Below are positions 10,019 through 19,482 of a stretch of 37,034 nucleotides of DNA, in pieces. The notes beneath the pieces were generated by a model. It searched no databases, had not been told where the DNA came from, and saw only the letters and a program-made list of their open reading frames with translations. Made by a program: the position numbers and the translations under genes. Each line of letters starts with the position of its first letter. The stretch's first letter is position 1. This stretch comes from Gammaproteobacteria bacterium (GTDB lineage: Bacteria; Pseudomonadota; Gammaproteobacteria; Steroidobacterales; Woeseiaceae), in contig JAOUNK010000003.1 of the NCBI GenBank assembly GCA_029881015.1, positions 1-37,034 on the forward strand, read 5' to 3'.

Positions 10019-10864
10019 TCAGTCGGTCTTATAGACGTGCACGTCCCGTTGCGGGAACGGGAACGAGATGCCTTCCTTGTCGAAGCGCTTCTTGATGGCC
10101 TCCGTCAGGTCGAACATGACGCCCCAGTAGTCTGGCGTCTTCACCCACGGCCGTACGACGAAGTTAACGCTGCTGTCCGCGAGTTCCGAGACGGCAATCG
10201 TGCATGCGGGCTCATCGAGAATCCGCTCTTCGGCTGCGACAAGGTCCTGGATCGTGGCGCGGACCTTGTCGAGGTCGTCGTCGTAACTGACGCCAACCAC
10301 CATATCGACGCGGCGCGTTTCATTGGCCGAGTAGTTCGTGATGATGCTGTCCATGATCTGGCCGTTCGGGACAGTGATCTGCTTGTTGTCACCGGTCTTC
10401 AGCACGGTTGTCAGGATCTGGACCTGCTCGACCACGCCGCTGATACCGGCTGCCTCGACGAAGTCACCGACACGATAGGGACGGAACAGTACGATCAGCA
10501 CGCCTGACGCGAAGTTGGACAGGGATCCCTGCAGGGCCAGGCCCACGGCGAGGCCGGCGGCGCCGAAGATGGCGATAAAGGAGGTCGTCTCGATGCCCAA
10601 CGCGCCGATTGCGGCGATTGCGACGACGACGAGAAGAACCATCCGGACGAGATTGCAGATGAAGGTCTCGAGCGTCTTGTCGACCTCCTGGCGTTGCATG
10701 AGTTTGTGCAACGCGCGCACGATCAGGCCGACGACCAGCTTACCGACGTAAAATATCAGGAGTGCGACGGCAACGTTGATCGCGAGGTCGACCCCTTTGG
10801 TCTGAATCAGCTCAATTACTTCGTTCCAGTCGAAGCCAAGGTCCGGGAGAGTGCCTGTGTCCAT
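10019..10864 (-). CDS. mscS: small-conductance mechanosensitive channel (MscS family)
   Basis: FGAAGLAVGLALQGSLSNFASGVLIVLFRPYRVGDFVEAAGISGVVEQVQILTTVLKTGDNKQITVPNGQIMDSIITNYS. Confidence 0.95.
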   Translation of the reverse strand: MDTGTLPDLGFDWNEVIELIQTKGVDLAINVAVALLIFYVGKLVVGLIVRALHKLMQRQEVDKTLETFICNLVRMVLLVVVAIAAIGALGIETTSFIAIFGAAGLAVGLALQGSLSNFASGVLIVLFRPYRVGDFVEAAGISGVVEQVQILTTVLKTGDNKQITVPNGQIMDSIITNYSANETRRVDMVVGVSYDDDLDKVRATIQDLVAAEERILDEPACTIAVSELADSSVNFVVRPWVKTPDYWGVMFDLTEAIKKRFDKEGISFPFPQRDVHVYKTD

Positions 10865-10879
10865 TATTAGGTCCTTCGA

Positions 10880-11998
10880 TTATTGTCCTGGAACGCCCTC
10901 GACACCGGGCTTGAACCGGAAAATCCGGTAGGGGCCCTGCGCCTCGACATGTTCCTTTGATTGCAGAATGAGTTCCGACAGCGCGCTATCGGCGAGGTAG
11001 AGGTAACCGTCGGGACCGAATGACAATGCATCGGCCCAGCGCACGTTGCGCGATTGCATGAGGGTACGGAGCTCACGGTCGGCGCCGACGACGAAGACGG
11101 AGCTGTGTTCCACGTCCGTGATATAGACATTGCCTTCGAGGTCGATACTCATACCATCACTCAAGGGTTTGTCACTGTAGCGTTCCACGCGATTCGCAAG
11201 CTGCCCGGGTGGGAGCTGGTCGTTACGCAGATCCTTGAGCTGGACGCGGTACAGACCGGAGCCGCTCAGGGCACCGTAGTAGAGCCACTTCGGCCCCAAC
11301 GCGATCCCGTCAACGCCGCCACGCAGCGCGGCGACGCCACCAAGGAACTTCATTACCCGGTCACCGTTGCGTATCAGGTACTTCTCTGCCGAGACCGACG
11401 CGTGCTTTTCGAGGACACGTCGCGCCTCGCCGGTCTCTACGTCGTAGACGATAATGGCCGGCGACTTGCGCCAGTAGCTGGCATCGGCGATGACGACCGT
11501 GTTGCCGTCGGCGGAGACTTGCAGGTCCTGCAGGAACGACCCTGCCGGAGCGATGTCGGGCGACAAGGACTGTTCGCGGATGACCGTATCGGTATTGAGG
11601 TCGATCGCGATGATACGGGCGGTTTGCATGCCGTGGTTGCCGTGGTCAATCGTCCAGAGGCGGTTGTAGCGGTCGATAGCGACCCCGAGAACGGTGTCGA
11701 ACAGCTCGGCCTGTGCCGAGCCCGACGGGTAGGGCACGGCGGCTCCTCGTACATACTCGAGCAGTTTGTTGCCGGTCGGACGCGATTCCGGGTGAACGGT
11801 GAAGAAGATGCGACCGTCGCGATTCACAGCGACGTTGCCCACGGGCTCGGCGTACTCGAGTACCTGCTCGAGCTCGGACGAATTCAATATCGGCGTCGTC
11901 GACAGGTTCGGGTAGGGCGCTCCGCCACCGTGCCGGACCCACAGAACCGTGGTCGCGATCAAAGCAAGCGCCAAAAGAATCAGCAGAATGTTTTTCAT
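10880..11998 (-). CDS. SMP-30/gluconolactonase-like beta-propeller protein, membrane anchored
   Basis: Start moved to ATG 11998 (MKNILLILLALALIATTVLWVRHGG); VAVNRDGRIFFTVHPES, GVAIDRYNRLWTIDHGNHG, DGIALGPKWLYYGALSGSGLYRV, GMSIDLEGNVYITDVEHSSVFV. Confidence 0.8.
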   Translation of the reverse strand: MKNILLILLALALIATTVLWVRHGGGAPYPNLSTTPILNSSELEQVLEYAEPVGNVAVNRDGRIFFTVHPESRPTGNKLLEYVRGAAVPYPSGSAQAELFDTVLGVAIDRYNRLWTIDHGNHGMQTARIIAIDLNTDTVIREQSLSPDIAPAGSFLQDLQVSADGNTVVIADASYWRKSPAIIVYDVETGEARRVLEKHASVSAEKYLIRNGDRVMKFLGGVAALRGGVDGIALGPKWLYYGALSGSGLYRVQLKDLRNDQLPPGQLANRVERYSDKPLSDGMSIDLEGNVYITDVEHSSVFVVGADRELRTLMQSRNVRWADALSFGPDGYLYLADSALSELILQSKEHVEAQGPYRIFRFKPGVEGVPGQ

Positions 11999-12060
11999 TG
12001 TTGCGGCTGCTGGAGCCCGTAGAAATCCCCGACGAAATTCTACATGAATGTGAGGGATTT

Positions 12061-12936
12061 TCAGCCCTGCAGCGCGACCAGCCAGGCAACGGCAACCAAT
12101 CCCAGCGCCAGTGCGCCCGCTGCGACCTGCACACGTGGCGGTGCGGGCATTTTGCCGATGACCGTCAGCAGCATGCCCATCCCGAATCCGCATATGAAAC
12201 CGAGCAAATGCGCACCGATGTCCGTGTTTTCGTCACCCGTGCCAGTGAACATGAGCAAGGCGAGGCCGCCGATAACCGGGCCGAAACGTGTCGACCACCG
12301 GTCCTGCGCCATTAGCTGGCCGCGCCAGACGTAGCCCGCGAGGAGACCGAGTGTCGCGAACACGGCTGTCGATGCGCCGATCGAGCGATGGGCCGAGTCG
12401 AGCAGAAGCGTATTGGCTGTATTGCCGAGGGCAGCGGCAACAACGATAGCCAGCCAGGCGACACCGGAGCCGAGCAGGCGTCCGGCGAAGATGCCAAAGA
12501 ACACGCCGAAGACGAGATTGCCGAGGAGGTGCCGAACGCCGGAATGCAGTGTAAGGGCAGTAATCGTGCGCCACCACTCGCCGTCACGAATCAGGCTGCC
12601 GTCGACGCGACCTGCCGCGAACCAGTTGTGTCCGAAAATAGAGTAACCGGCCAGCCAGGCGACCGCGCAAACGACGAAGACATAGCCGATCACCCCGGGG
12701 AGGGCGTCCTGGTAGACGATGCGCTTGCGCACCCTGGGCTTCGCGGGCGGGTTTTCATCCTCGTAAAGCTGCAGCTCTGCAACGGCCCTCGCCGAATGCT
12801 CGGCCGGTACCACGAGTGCGCAGCCCATGCCGTCGTCGATCAGTTGATACGGGATATGCACGGCTGCCAGCACGAGCGCCCGGTCGGAACAGCTCCGCCG
12901 GTTGGTGCTCTCAAATACGACACGCAGGTCTTCCAT
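12061..12936 (-). CDS. rhomboid-family intramembrane serine protease with N-terminal soluble domain
   Basis: Start MEDLRVVFESTNRRSCSDRALVL at 12936; GVRHLLGNLVFGVFFG, SIGASTAVFATLGLLAG (GxSx catalytic motif), GAHLLGFICGFGMG (His). Confidence 0.88.
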   Translation of the reverse strand: MEDLRVVFESTNRRSCSDRALVLAAVHIPYQLIDDGMGCALVVPAEHSARAVAELQLYEDENPPAKPRVRKRIVYQDALPGVIGYVFVVCAVAWLAGYSIFGHNWFAAGRVDGSLIRDGEWWRTITALTLHSGVRHLLGNLVFGVFFGIFAGRLLGSGVAWLAIVVAAALGNTANTLLLDSAHRSIGASTAVFATLGLLAGYVWRGQLMAQDRWSTRFGPVIGGLALLMFTGTGDENTDIGAHLLGFICGFGMGMLLTVIGKMPAPPRVQVAAGALALGLVAVAWLVALQG

Positions 12937-12990
12937 CGATGCAGGGTAGCAAGTTTGCGGTAAGCTAAGCGCCTGATTCCGGGGATAGGT

Positions 12991-13536
12991 ATGCGAAATA
13001 CAATGTTCATCGTATTGCTGATGCTTGCGGCACCCATGGCTGCCGCCGACGTAACCGATGCCGCGGCCGGCGGCTTCACCACCGTCAACGAAGTGATTAT
13101 CGCCGATGGTCGTGCCGAGTCCTGGGTGGCTGCGGTCGACCAGGTGGGGCACTGGTGGAGCTCGGATCACACCGTTTCCGGAGACGCCTCGCGCCTGAGT
13201 ATAAACGCCGAGATGCAGGGATGTTTCTGTGAGTCGCTCGGTGACCCGGCCGGCGTCGTGCACCTTGTTGTTACAATGGTCAATCCGACGCACCTGCTGC
13301 GCATGACCGGCGGGCTCGGCCCGCTGGGACTCATGGGCGTGGATGGCAACATGACATGGGAATTCGAAGACGTCGAGGGCGGCACGCGCGTGACCTTTAC
13401 CTACGCGGTTGGCGGTTACAGCAAAGACGGCCTCGACAAGATCGCACCCGCTGTCGATTTCGTCATCGGCGAAGCACTCGGACGCCTCAAAGCCTACGTT
13501 GAGACCGGCAACGCGGAGCCCGACCCCATTGACTGA
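12991..13536 (+). CDS. secreted SRPBCC-domain protein
   Basis: Signal peptide MRNTMFIVLLMLAAPMAAA; AESWVAAVDQVGHWWSSDHTVSGDASRLSINAEMQGCFCESL; WEFEDVEGGTRVTFTYAVGG. Confidence 0.8.
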   Translation: MRNTMFIVLLMLAAPMAAADVTDAAAGGFTTVNEVIIADGRAESWVAAVDQVGHWWSSDHTVSGDASRLSINAEMQGCFCESLGDPAGVVHLVVTMVNPTHLLRMTGGLGPLGLMGVDGNMTWEFEDVEGGTRVTFTYAVGGYSKDGLDKIAPAVDFVIGEALGRLKAYVETGNAEPDPID

Positions 13537-14299
13537 AATTGAGCACGCCCGACCGTCTGCGACCGTGGTCCTCGTACGGGGAACGAGCGGCGAGCCCGAG
13601 GTTTTTCTCGTGCAGCGCCACGAGGCCTCGTCGTTCGGCACCGCGTTCGCGTTTCCCGGCGGGGTTGTCGATCCGGAGGACGCCGCTGTGCACGATTTCT
13701 GCAAGGGCGTCAGCTCGAGAAAGGCCAATGCCAACCTGGGCGTGAAAGAAGGTGGGCTTGACTACTACAGCGCGGCGATCCGGGAGCTGTTCGAGGAGTC
13801 GGGCGTACTCCTCGCCAATCCGGACGACGTTGCCGAAGGCCCGGCAGCGGCGCGCGATGCACTGAACGACAACAGCGACAACTGGGCGGACTTCGTGATT
13901 CGCAACGAGCTCGAGCTGCAGTGCGACCAGCTGCACTACATCAGTCACTGGATAACGCCGCCACAGCAATCCAGGCGGTACTCGACTCGTTTCTTTCTTA
14001 CAGTGATGCCCGCGATGCAGGTCGCCGGGCACTGCGGCGGCGAGTTGACGGACTCATGCTGGATGACAGCGCACGACGCGCTTACGGCGGGCAGGGAAGG
14101 CGCGATCAGGTTGCATTTTCCGACGGTAAAGACGCTCGAGTCCATCGCCAGGCACAAAACGCTCGACGCGCTCGTCGACTGGGCAGCCTCCTGCGTCGAT
14201 TGGGGGATAACCAGCATGCTGCCAATTATCGTGATGCGCGACGGCGTCCGGGATATCGTGCTACCGGGCGAAAAGGACTATCCGGGTACGGAGTCGTGA
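13529..14299 (+). CDS. NUDIX hydrolase, NUDT19-like with insertion in the Nudix box
   Basis: TTG start at 13529 overlapping the upstream stop (13534-13536); RPSATVVLVRGTSGEPEVFLVQRHEASSFGTAFAFPGGVVDPED ... SAAIRELFEESGVLL. Confidence 0.82.
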   Translation: MTEIEHARPSATVVLVRGTSGEPEVFLVQRHEASSFGTAFAFPGGVVDPEDAAVHDFCKGVSSRKANANLGVKEGGLDYYSAAIRELFEESGVLLANPDDVAEGPAAARDALNDNSDNWADFVIRNELELQCDQLHYISHWITPPQQSRRYSTRFFLTVMPAMQVAGHCGGELTDSCWMTAHDALTAGREGAIRLHFPTVKTLESIARHKTLDALVDWAASCVDWGITSMLPIIVMRDGVRDIVLPGEKDYPGTES

Positions 14300-15126
14300 C
14301 CGCTTTCGGTCCGACGATGGACCCGCTCACCGAGTTGCGGCCCGGCCTGCTGCGCCTCGTCGCGCCGAACCCGTCGACGATGACGGGACCCGGGACCAAT
14401 ACTTACCTGTTTGGCGGCAACGAGATCGCGGTCCTCGATCCCGGCCCGGCCATTGACAGCCACCTCGATGCCATACAACACGCCGTGGATGCCCCGATTC
14501 GCTGGATACTCGTTACACATACGCATCCCGATCATTCGCCGGCTGCCATGCTGCTCGCCGCGCGTACGGGCGCTGAAGTCATCGGCCTGCCGGCACCGGA
14601 AGGTGCACATCAGGACGCGTCGTTCCGGCCGGACCTAAGTCTTGCAGACGGTGATGAACTGGTCTCGGACGACTTTGCGCTGCGGGCGATCCACACGCCG
14701 GGGCATGCCTCCAATCACGTGTGCTACCTGCATGTGGAGAGCGACTGGCTGTTCACGGGTGACCATGTGATCGACGGATCGACCGTCGTCATCGACCCGC
14801 CCGACGGCAACATGAAGCAATACATTGGCTCGCTGCGACGTGTGCGCGACCTGAACTGTGCGGCAATAGCACCGGGACACGGCGAGATCATTCACGATCC
14901 GGCACGCGCCGTTGACTGGATCTTGGAGCATCGTCTTGAGCGCGAGGCGAAGGTGCTCGCCGCACTCAAGGCGCACCCGAACCTGGCGACGCGCGAGCTG
15001 GTGCCGCACGTCTACAGGGATGTTAAAAAGCACCTCTACGCCCTTGCCGAACGCTCGCTGCTGGCGCACCTTCTGAAGCTGGAGGAAGACGGGCTGGCGA
15101 CGCGTTGCGACGATCGCTGGAGCTAG
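14296..15126 (+). CDS. MBL-fold metallo-hydrolase (LACTB2/RNase Z-like)
   Basis: GTG start overlaps the NUDIX stop (GTGA). GPGTNTYLFGGNEIAVLDPG, ILVTHTHPDHSPAAMLL, HTPGHASNHVCYLHVESDWLFTGDHV, APGHGEIIHDP; C-terminal winged-helix-like tail. Confidence 0.92.
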   Translation: MTAFGPTMDPLTELRPGLLRLVAPNPSTMTGPGTNTYLFGGNEIAVLDPGPAIDSHLDAIQHAVDAPIRWILVTHTHPDHSPAAMLLAARTGAEVIGLPAPEGAHQDASFRPDLSLADGDELVSDDFALRAIHTPGHASNHVCYLHVESDWLFTGDHVIDGSTVVIDPPDGNMKQYIGSLRRVRDLNCAAIAPGHGEIIHDPARAVDWILEHRLEREAKVLAALKAHPNLATRELVPHVYRDVKKHLYALAERSLLAHLLKLEEDGLATRCDDRWS

Positions 15127-16115
15127 TCCTTTGTGACCTTCCAGCTACTCGGGCCCTTGATGAAATCCCGGACGCGCCTGGTGCGTTGCATGCGCGATGG
15201 GTGGTGGGCGTAAAACGTATCTTCGAAGCTGATCGCCGGTTGCCGGTAGATGACGCCCATGGCGACCGGCATGTTCAGGTCGATAAGCAGTCTCGCGACG
15301 ATCGCGTTGCCTTCATCGTGTATGAGCACCTCATCCGGCGCCTCGGTCGCGTCGATGACTTCGAGTGACCAGGTGTCCTGGTTGAAGCGCATACCCTTAC
15401 CCTTGTTCTCGCCGAACAGCATGGGTTCGCCATGTTTGACGTGCAGCTGCGTGTTGGCGGCCGTCTTGCGTTCGGTGAAGCCCGCAAAGACGTCTTCGTT
15501 ATAAACGATGCAGTTCTGGAAGATCTCGATGAATGCCGTACCGGTAAACGCATGGGCCTGCTGCAGCACGTCGCTCATGCCGACCTTGTCGGTATCGACG
15601 CCGCGTGCAAAGAAGTGCGTGCCACAACCCATCGCGAACTGCCCCGGCGAGATCGGCGTGTCGACCGATCCCTTGGGACTGGACGGCGAGGTCGTACCCA
15701 CGCGGGACGTCGGGGAATACTGCCCTTTCGTCAGTCCGTAGATTTCGTTATTGAACAGCAACATCTTGAGGCCAACGTTGCGGCGCAATGCGTGCATCAG
15801 GTGATTGCCGCCAATCGACAGGCTGTCGCCGTCTCCGGTGACCACCCAGACGTCGAGTCCCGGGTTCGCGAGCTTCAGGCCGGTCGCGATCGCCGGAGCA
15901 CGACCGTGAATCGTGTGAAAGCCGTAGGTCTCGACATAGTAAGGGAATCGCGATGCGCAGCCGATGCCGGATACGAATGCCGTGTTCGCCGGATCCGCAC
16001 CCGCGTCGGCGAGCGCCTTCTGCACGGCCTTGAGTATCGCGTAGTCCCCGCAACCGGGACACCAGCGCACTTCCTGCGATGTCGCGAAGTCCCTGGCGGT
16101 CAGCTTGTCGTTCAT
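15123..16115 (-). CDS. korB: 2-oxoacid:ferredoxin oxidoreductase, beta subunit
   Basis: WCPGCGDYAILKAVQKAL, TYGFHTIHGRAPAIATGLKLANPGLDVWVVTGDGDSLSIGGNHLMHALRRN (TPP-binding). Confidence 0.92.
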   Translation of the reverse strand: MNDKLTARDFATSQEVRWCPGCGDYAILKAVQKALADAGADPANTAFVSGIGCASRFPYYVETYGFHTIHGRAPAIATGLKLANPGLDVWVVTGDGDSLSIGGNHLMHALRRNVGLKMLLFNNEIYGLTKGQYSPTSRVGTTSPSSPKGSVDTPISPGQFAMGCGTHFFARGVDTDKVGMSDVLQQAHAFTGTAFIEIFQNCIVYNEDVFAGFTERKTAANTQLHVKHGEPMLFGENKGKGMRFNQDTWSLEVIDATEAPDEVLIHDEGNAIVARLLIDLNMPVAMGVIYRQPAISFEDTFYAHHPSRMQRTRRVRDFIKGPSSWKVTKD

Positions 16116-17950
16116 GATGCCTCCCTGCGTACAGCTTCAATCTTGTCGACGAGCTCCCGGATCAAGAACGGCTGGCCGGTAACCTTGCTGAAAGGAATGG
16201 GCTCCACGCACAGGTTTGCCCGCAGCAGGGCAGTCAGCTGTCCCGCGTTCATCTCGGGAACCAGGACCTTGTCAAAACGGCTGAGCAATTCCCCGAGATT
16301 CCCCGGCAGGGGATTCAGGTGGCGCAGATGGATGTGGCTCACGCCCGTACGCCGCGTTGCCTGGTATATCGGACCGTAGGTCGATCCCCAGCCGACAACG
16401 ACAAGGTCTCCGCTGTCCGGGCCGTGCTCGATTTTCTGGTCGCCGATGAACGCCGCGACGGCATCGATCTTCGCTGCACGCAGGTCGGTCATGCGTTGGT
16501 GGTTCGCGGGATCGTAGGAGATATGCCCGGAGTCGATGTCTTTCTCGAGGCCGCCGATGCGATGCATCAGGCCCGGCATCCCGGGACTTACCCACGCGCG
16601 CCCCAGGCTTGCCGGGTCCCTCGTGAAGGCGCGGCGCTGCGGGCTGTCATCCGAATCCGGCACCGGGTTCGTCGCAATCGCTGCGAACGCCGAGAGCTCG
16701 GGAATCCGCCACGGCTCTGCAGCATTCGACAGGTAACCATCAGCAAGGAGAATCACCGGCGTCATGTGCCGCAGCGCGATACGCGTCGCTTCGATGGCCA
16801 TCTCGAAACACTCGCCGGATGTCGACGCAGACAGCACCGGGATCGGCGTGTCGCCATTGCGGCCGTACACGGCCTGGTAGAGATCCGACTGTTCGGTCTT
16901 GGTTGGCAGTCCCGTGGACGGTCCACCGCGTTGCCAGTTGATAATGAGTAGCGGCAGCTCCGCACTTACCGCCAGACCCATTGCCTCGGCCTTCAGCGCA
17001 AGACCGGGGCCGGAGCTCGACGTGACTCCGATCATGCCGCCATAGGATGCACCGATGGCCGCACAGATCGCGGCGATTTCGTCCTCGGCCTGGAACGTGC
17101 CCACGCCGAGCTCGGCGAGATGCGTGAGCCTGTGCAGCAGGGGAGACGCCGGCGTGATCGGGTAGGAGCAAAACAGAACCGCGCGATCCGAAAGTTCGCC
17201 CGCGGCGGCAATCCCGAGCGCCATGGCTTCGGCGCCGGTAATGCCGCGATAGTCGCCTGGCGCCATATCGGCCGACGGCAGTTTGACCTGGGACAGGTTG
17301 GCAGAAAGCTCCGCCGTTTCGCCAAAAGCATGGCCCGCGTGCAGCGCCTTGATATTGGCATCCCGCATGGTCGGTTGACCGGCCAGCCGGCGCCGGATCC
17401 ATTCCTCGACCGGCTGCAATTCCCGATCGAACATCCACAAGAGCATGCCGAGGGCATAGAAATTCTTGCAGCGCCCGCCCTCGGACTTGCTCAGGCCGAA
17501 TTCCTTGACGGACTCGAGATTCAGGTGACTGATGTCGGCCGCGACGACCTGGTAGTCATTCAGCGTGCCGTCGCCAAGCGGGTCGCTGTCGTAGCCCGCC
17601 TTGGCCAGGTTGCGGTCCGTGAAGGTGTCGGTATTGACGATAAGCAGCGCGCCTTTGTCGAGCATCGGCAGGCTGACTTTGAGGGCGGCCGGGTTGAACG
17701 CGACCAGCACTTCCGGGGCGTCGCCGGCCGTGGTTATCGGGCCGCCACCCAGGTTGATCTGGTAGGCCGAGACGCCGAACGTGGTACCCACGGGGGCCCG
17801 AATTTCCGCAGGGTAATCGGGGAACGTCGCGAAATCGGCGCCCGCCAGCGCGGTCGAGACCGCGAACTGCGATCCCATGAGTTGGATTCCGTCGCCCGAA
17901 TCGCCTGCAAGGCGAATAACGACCGACTCCAGATCATTGTTTTTATTCAC
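16112..17950 (-). CDS. korA: 2-oxoacid:acceptor oxidoreductase, fused gamma-alpha subunit
   Basis: GTG start at 17950 (VNKNNDLESVVIRLAGDSGDGIQLMGSQFA); gamma domain then CSYPITPASPLLHRLTHL, FQAEDEIAAICAAIGASYGGMIGVTSSSGPGLALKAEAMGLAVSAELPLLIINWQRGGPSTGLPTKTEQSDL. Confidence 0.92.
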   Translation of the reverse strand: MNKNNDLESVVIRLAGDSGDGIQLMGSQFAVSTALAGADFATFPDYPAEIRAPVGTTFGVSAYQINLGGGPITTAGDAPEVLVAFNPAALKVSLPMLDKGALLIVNTDTFTDRNLAKAGYDSDPLGDGTLNDYQVVAADISHLNLESVKEFGLSKSEGGRCKNFYALGMLLWMFDRELQPVEEWIRRRLAGQPTMRDANIKALHAGHAFGETAELSANLSQVKLPSADMAPGDYRGITGAEAMALGIAAAGELSDRAVLFCSYPITPASPLLHRLTHLAELGVGTFQAEDEIAAICAAIGASYGGMIGVTSSSGPGLALKAEAMGLAVSAELPLLIINWQRGGPSTGLPTKTEQSDLYQAVYGRNGDTPIPVLSASTSGECFEMAIEATRIALRHMTPVILLADGYLSNAAEPWRIPELSAFAAIATNPVPDSDDSPQRRAFTRDPASLGRAWVSPGMPGLMHRIGGLEKDIDSGHISYDPANHQRMTDLRAAKIDAVAAFIGDQKIEHGPDSGDLVVVGWGSTYGPIYQATRRTGVSHIHLRHLNPLPGNLGELLSRFDKVLVPEMNAGQLTALLRANLCVEPIPFSKVTGQPFLIRELVDKIEAVRREAS

Positions 17951-18110
17951 AAAAATGGATTCTTTTCGGTGCAGGGCTCTTGCCCCATTAAGCGTTTGAT
18001 CGAGAGTGTAGCGCAATCGGGTCGCCGGCTGGCATGTCCGACAATCCCGGCTTGATTGGCGGCCCGACTTCGCTTAGCTTACGCGCTCTGTCCAAAGGAA
18101 GGGTCCCACC

Positions 18111-18434
18111 ATGACGTTCGTTGTCACCGAAGCCTGTATCAAGTGCAAACTGACGGATTGCGTCGAGGTCTGCCCCGTGGATTGCTTTCACGAAGGGCCG
18201 AATTTCCTCGTCATCGATCCCGACGAGTGCATTGACTGCACGCTGTGTGAACCCGAGTGCCCGGTCGAGGCGATCTACTCGGAAGACGAGCTGCCGGCTG
18301 GCCAGGAGCAGTACCTGGCACTCAACGCCGAGCTGGCGCTGGAATGGCCCGTCATCACCGAGATGAAGGAGCCGCCCGCCGACGCCGACGAGTGGCGTGA
18401 GGTCAAGGATAAACTCAAGTATCTCGAGCGATAA
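18111..18434 (+). CDS. fdxA: 7Fe-type ferredoxin FdxA
   Basis: [56 protein letters not shown]. Confidence 0.97.
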   Translation: MTFVVTEACIKCKLTDCVEVCPVDCFHEGPNFLVIDPDECIDCTLCEPECPVEAIYSEDELPAGQEQYLALNAELALEWPVITEMKEPPADADEWREVKDKLKYLER

Positions 18435-18460
18435 CTGCGAGCTTTGGATAGAGTAGCGGC

Positions 18461-19369
18461 ATGAGCGTCAGTCGCCGCGCAAAGTTCGTTCGCTGGGTAA
18501 CAGGCCGGTACATAAAAGGCCTTGATGTCTCCAAACTTCCGGTTGCCACGGCGCGCAGACATTTCGAAAAGATTGCGCGAACGTTCCTGATTCGCGCCAG
18601 GGGCGTGGAGGTCGAAAAGACGCAGATTGCCGGCGTCGACGTTGACTGGCTGCGCCCCGAAAAGGCGCGCAAGGACAAGGTGATGCTCTACCTGCACGGC
18701 GGCGCCTACGTCATGGGCAGCCCGCGGACGCATCGTCAGCTTGCGAGCCACATCGCGCGAGCCGCGGGGGTCGTCGCCGTTCTGCCCGACTACCGGCTCG
18801 CACCGGAGCATCCGTTTCCCGCCGGGCTCGATGACGCCGTCGCGGTCTGCCGGGGCCTGCTCGAGGCCGGGTTCAAACCAGAGGACATCATCGTTGCCGG
18901 CGACTCGGCAGGAGGCGGTCTCTCCGTAGCGACGCTGCTGGCATTGCGCCATGCGGGCGATCCGTTGCCGGCGGCGGCAGTACTGCTATCGCCTTTCCTC
19001 GACGTCACGGGCAGCGGTGAGTCCATGACGACGCGCGCTGACCGGGACCCGTGGTTCGACGTTGGCGATCTGCATGTCGTTGCGCGTTACTACTGCCCGG
19101 ACGAGAGCGACTGGAAGAACCCGCTCGTGTCGCCCGTGTTCGCCAATGTTGCCGGCTTGCCGCCCATGCTGATTCAGGTCGGTGACGATGAAATCCTGTT
19201 GAGCGACGCGACACGGCTTGCCGACAAGCTCGAGGCCGAAGGCATCGACGTCGAGCTCGAGATCTGGCCGCACATGTGGCATGTGTTCCAGATGTTTATC
19301 GGCAAGATGCCGGAAAGCCGGGCGGCGGTGAAGAAGATCGGGCGGTACATCGACAAGTGCTTCTCCTGA
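18461..19369 (+). CDS. alpha/beta hydrolase, HSL-like esterase family
   Basis: MLYLHGGAYVMGSPRTHR (HGG), LPDYRLAPEHPFPAGLDD, IIVAGDSAGGGLSVA (GDSAGG), LPPMLIQVGDDEILLSDA, catalytic His in WPHMWHVFQMF. Confidence 0.95.
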   Translation: MSVSRRAKFVRWVTGRYIKGLDVSKLPVATARRHFEKIARTFLIRARGVEVEKTQIAGVDVDWLRPEKARKDKVMLYLHGGAYVMGSPRTHRQLASHIARAAGVVAVLPDYRLAPEHPFPAGLDDAVAVCRGLLEAGFKPEDIIVAGDSAGGGLSVATLLALRHAGDPLPAAAVLLSPFLDVTGSGESMTTRADRDPWFDVGDLHVVARYYCPDESDWKNPLVSPVFANVAGLPPMLIQVGDDEILLSDATRLADKLEAEGIDVELEIWPHMWHVFQMFIGKMPESRAAVKKIGRYIDKCFS

Positions 19370-19482
19370 CATGAGGATTGCCGCACCGTCACCGGTGCTG
19401 CCGGTGTCGGCGGCACTCGCCGATGCGGGTCCTTCCGGATTTTCGTGCGCCGGCCGGGATGGTCCGCCGATTAGCGTTCGGC

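Noticed and set aside
12991-13734. N-terminal extension of the track ORF 12061..13734 (557 aa)
   Set aside because: Overlaps the plus-strand SRPBCC gene; the rhomboid protein starts naturally at MEDLRVVF (12936).
16319-18055. Plus-strand ORFs (210 aa, 311 aa) opposite korA
   Set aside because: Antisense to a well-supported korA; compositionally Arg/Gly-rich with no motifs.
19383-19398. GCACCG-TCAC-CGGTGC hairpin between the hydrolase and methyltransferase genes
   Set aside because: Short stem and no T-run; cannot be called a terminator with confidence.
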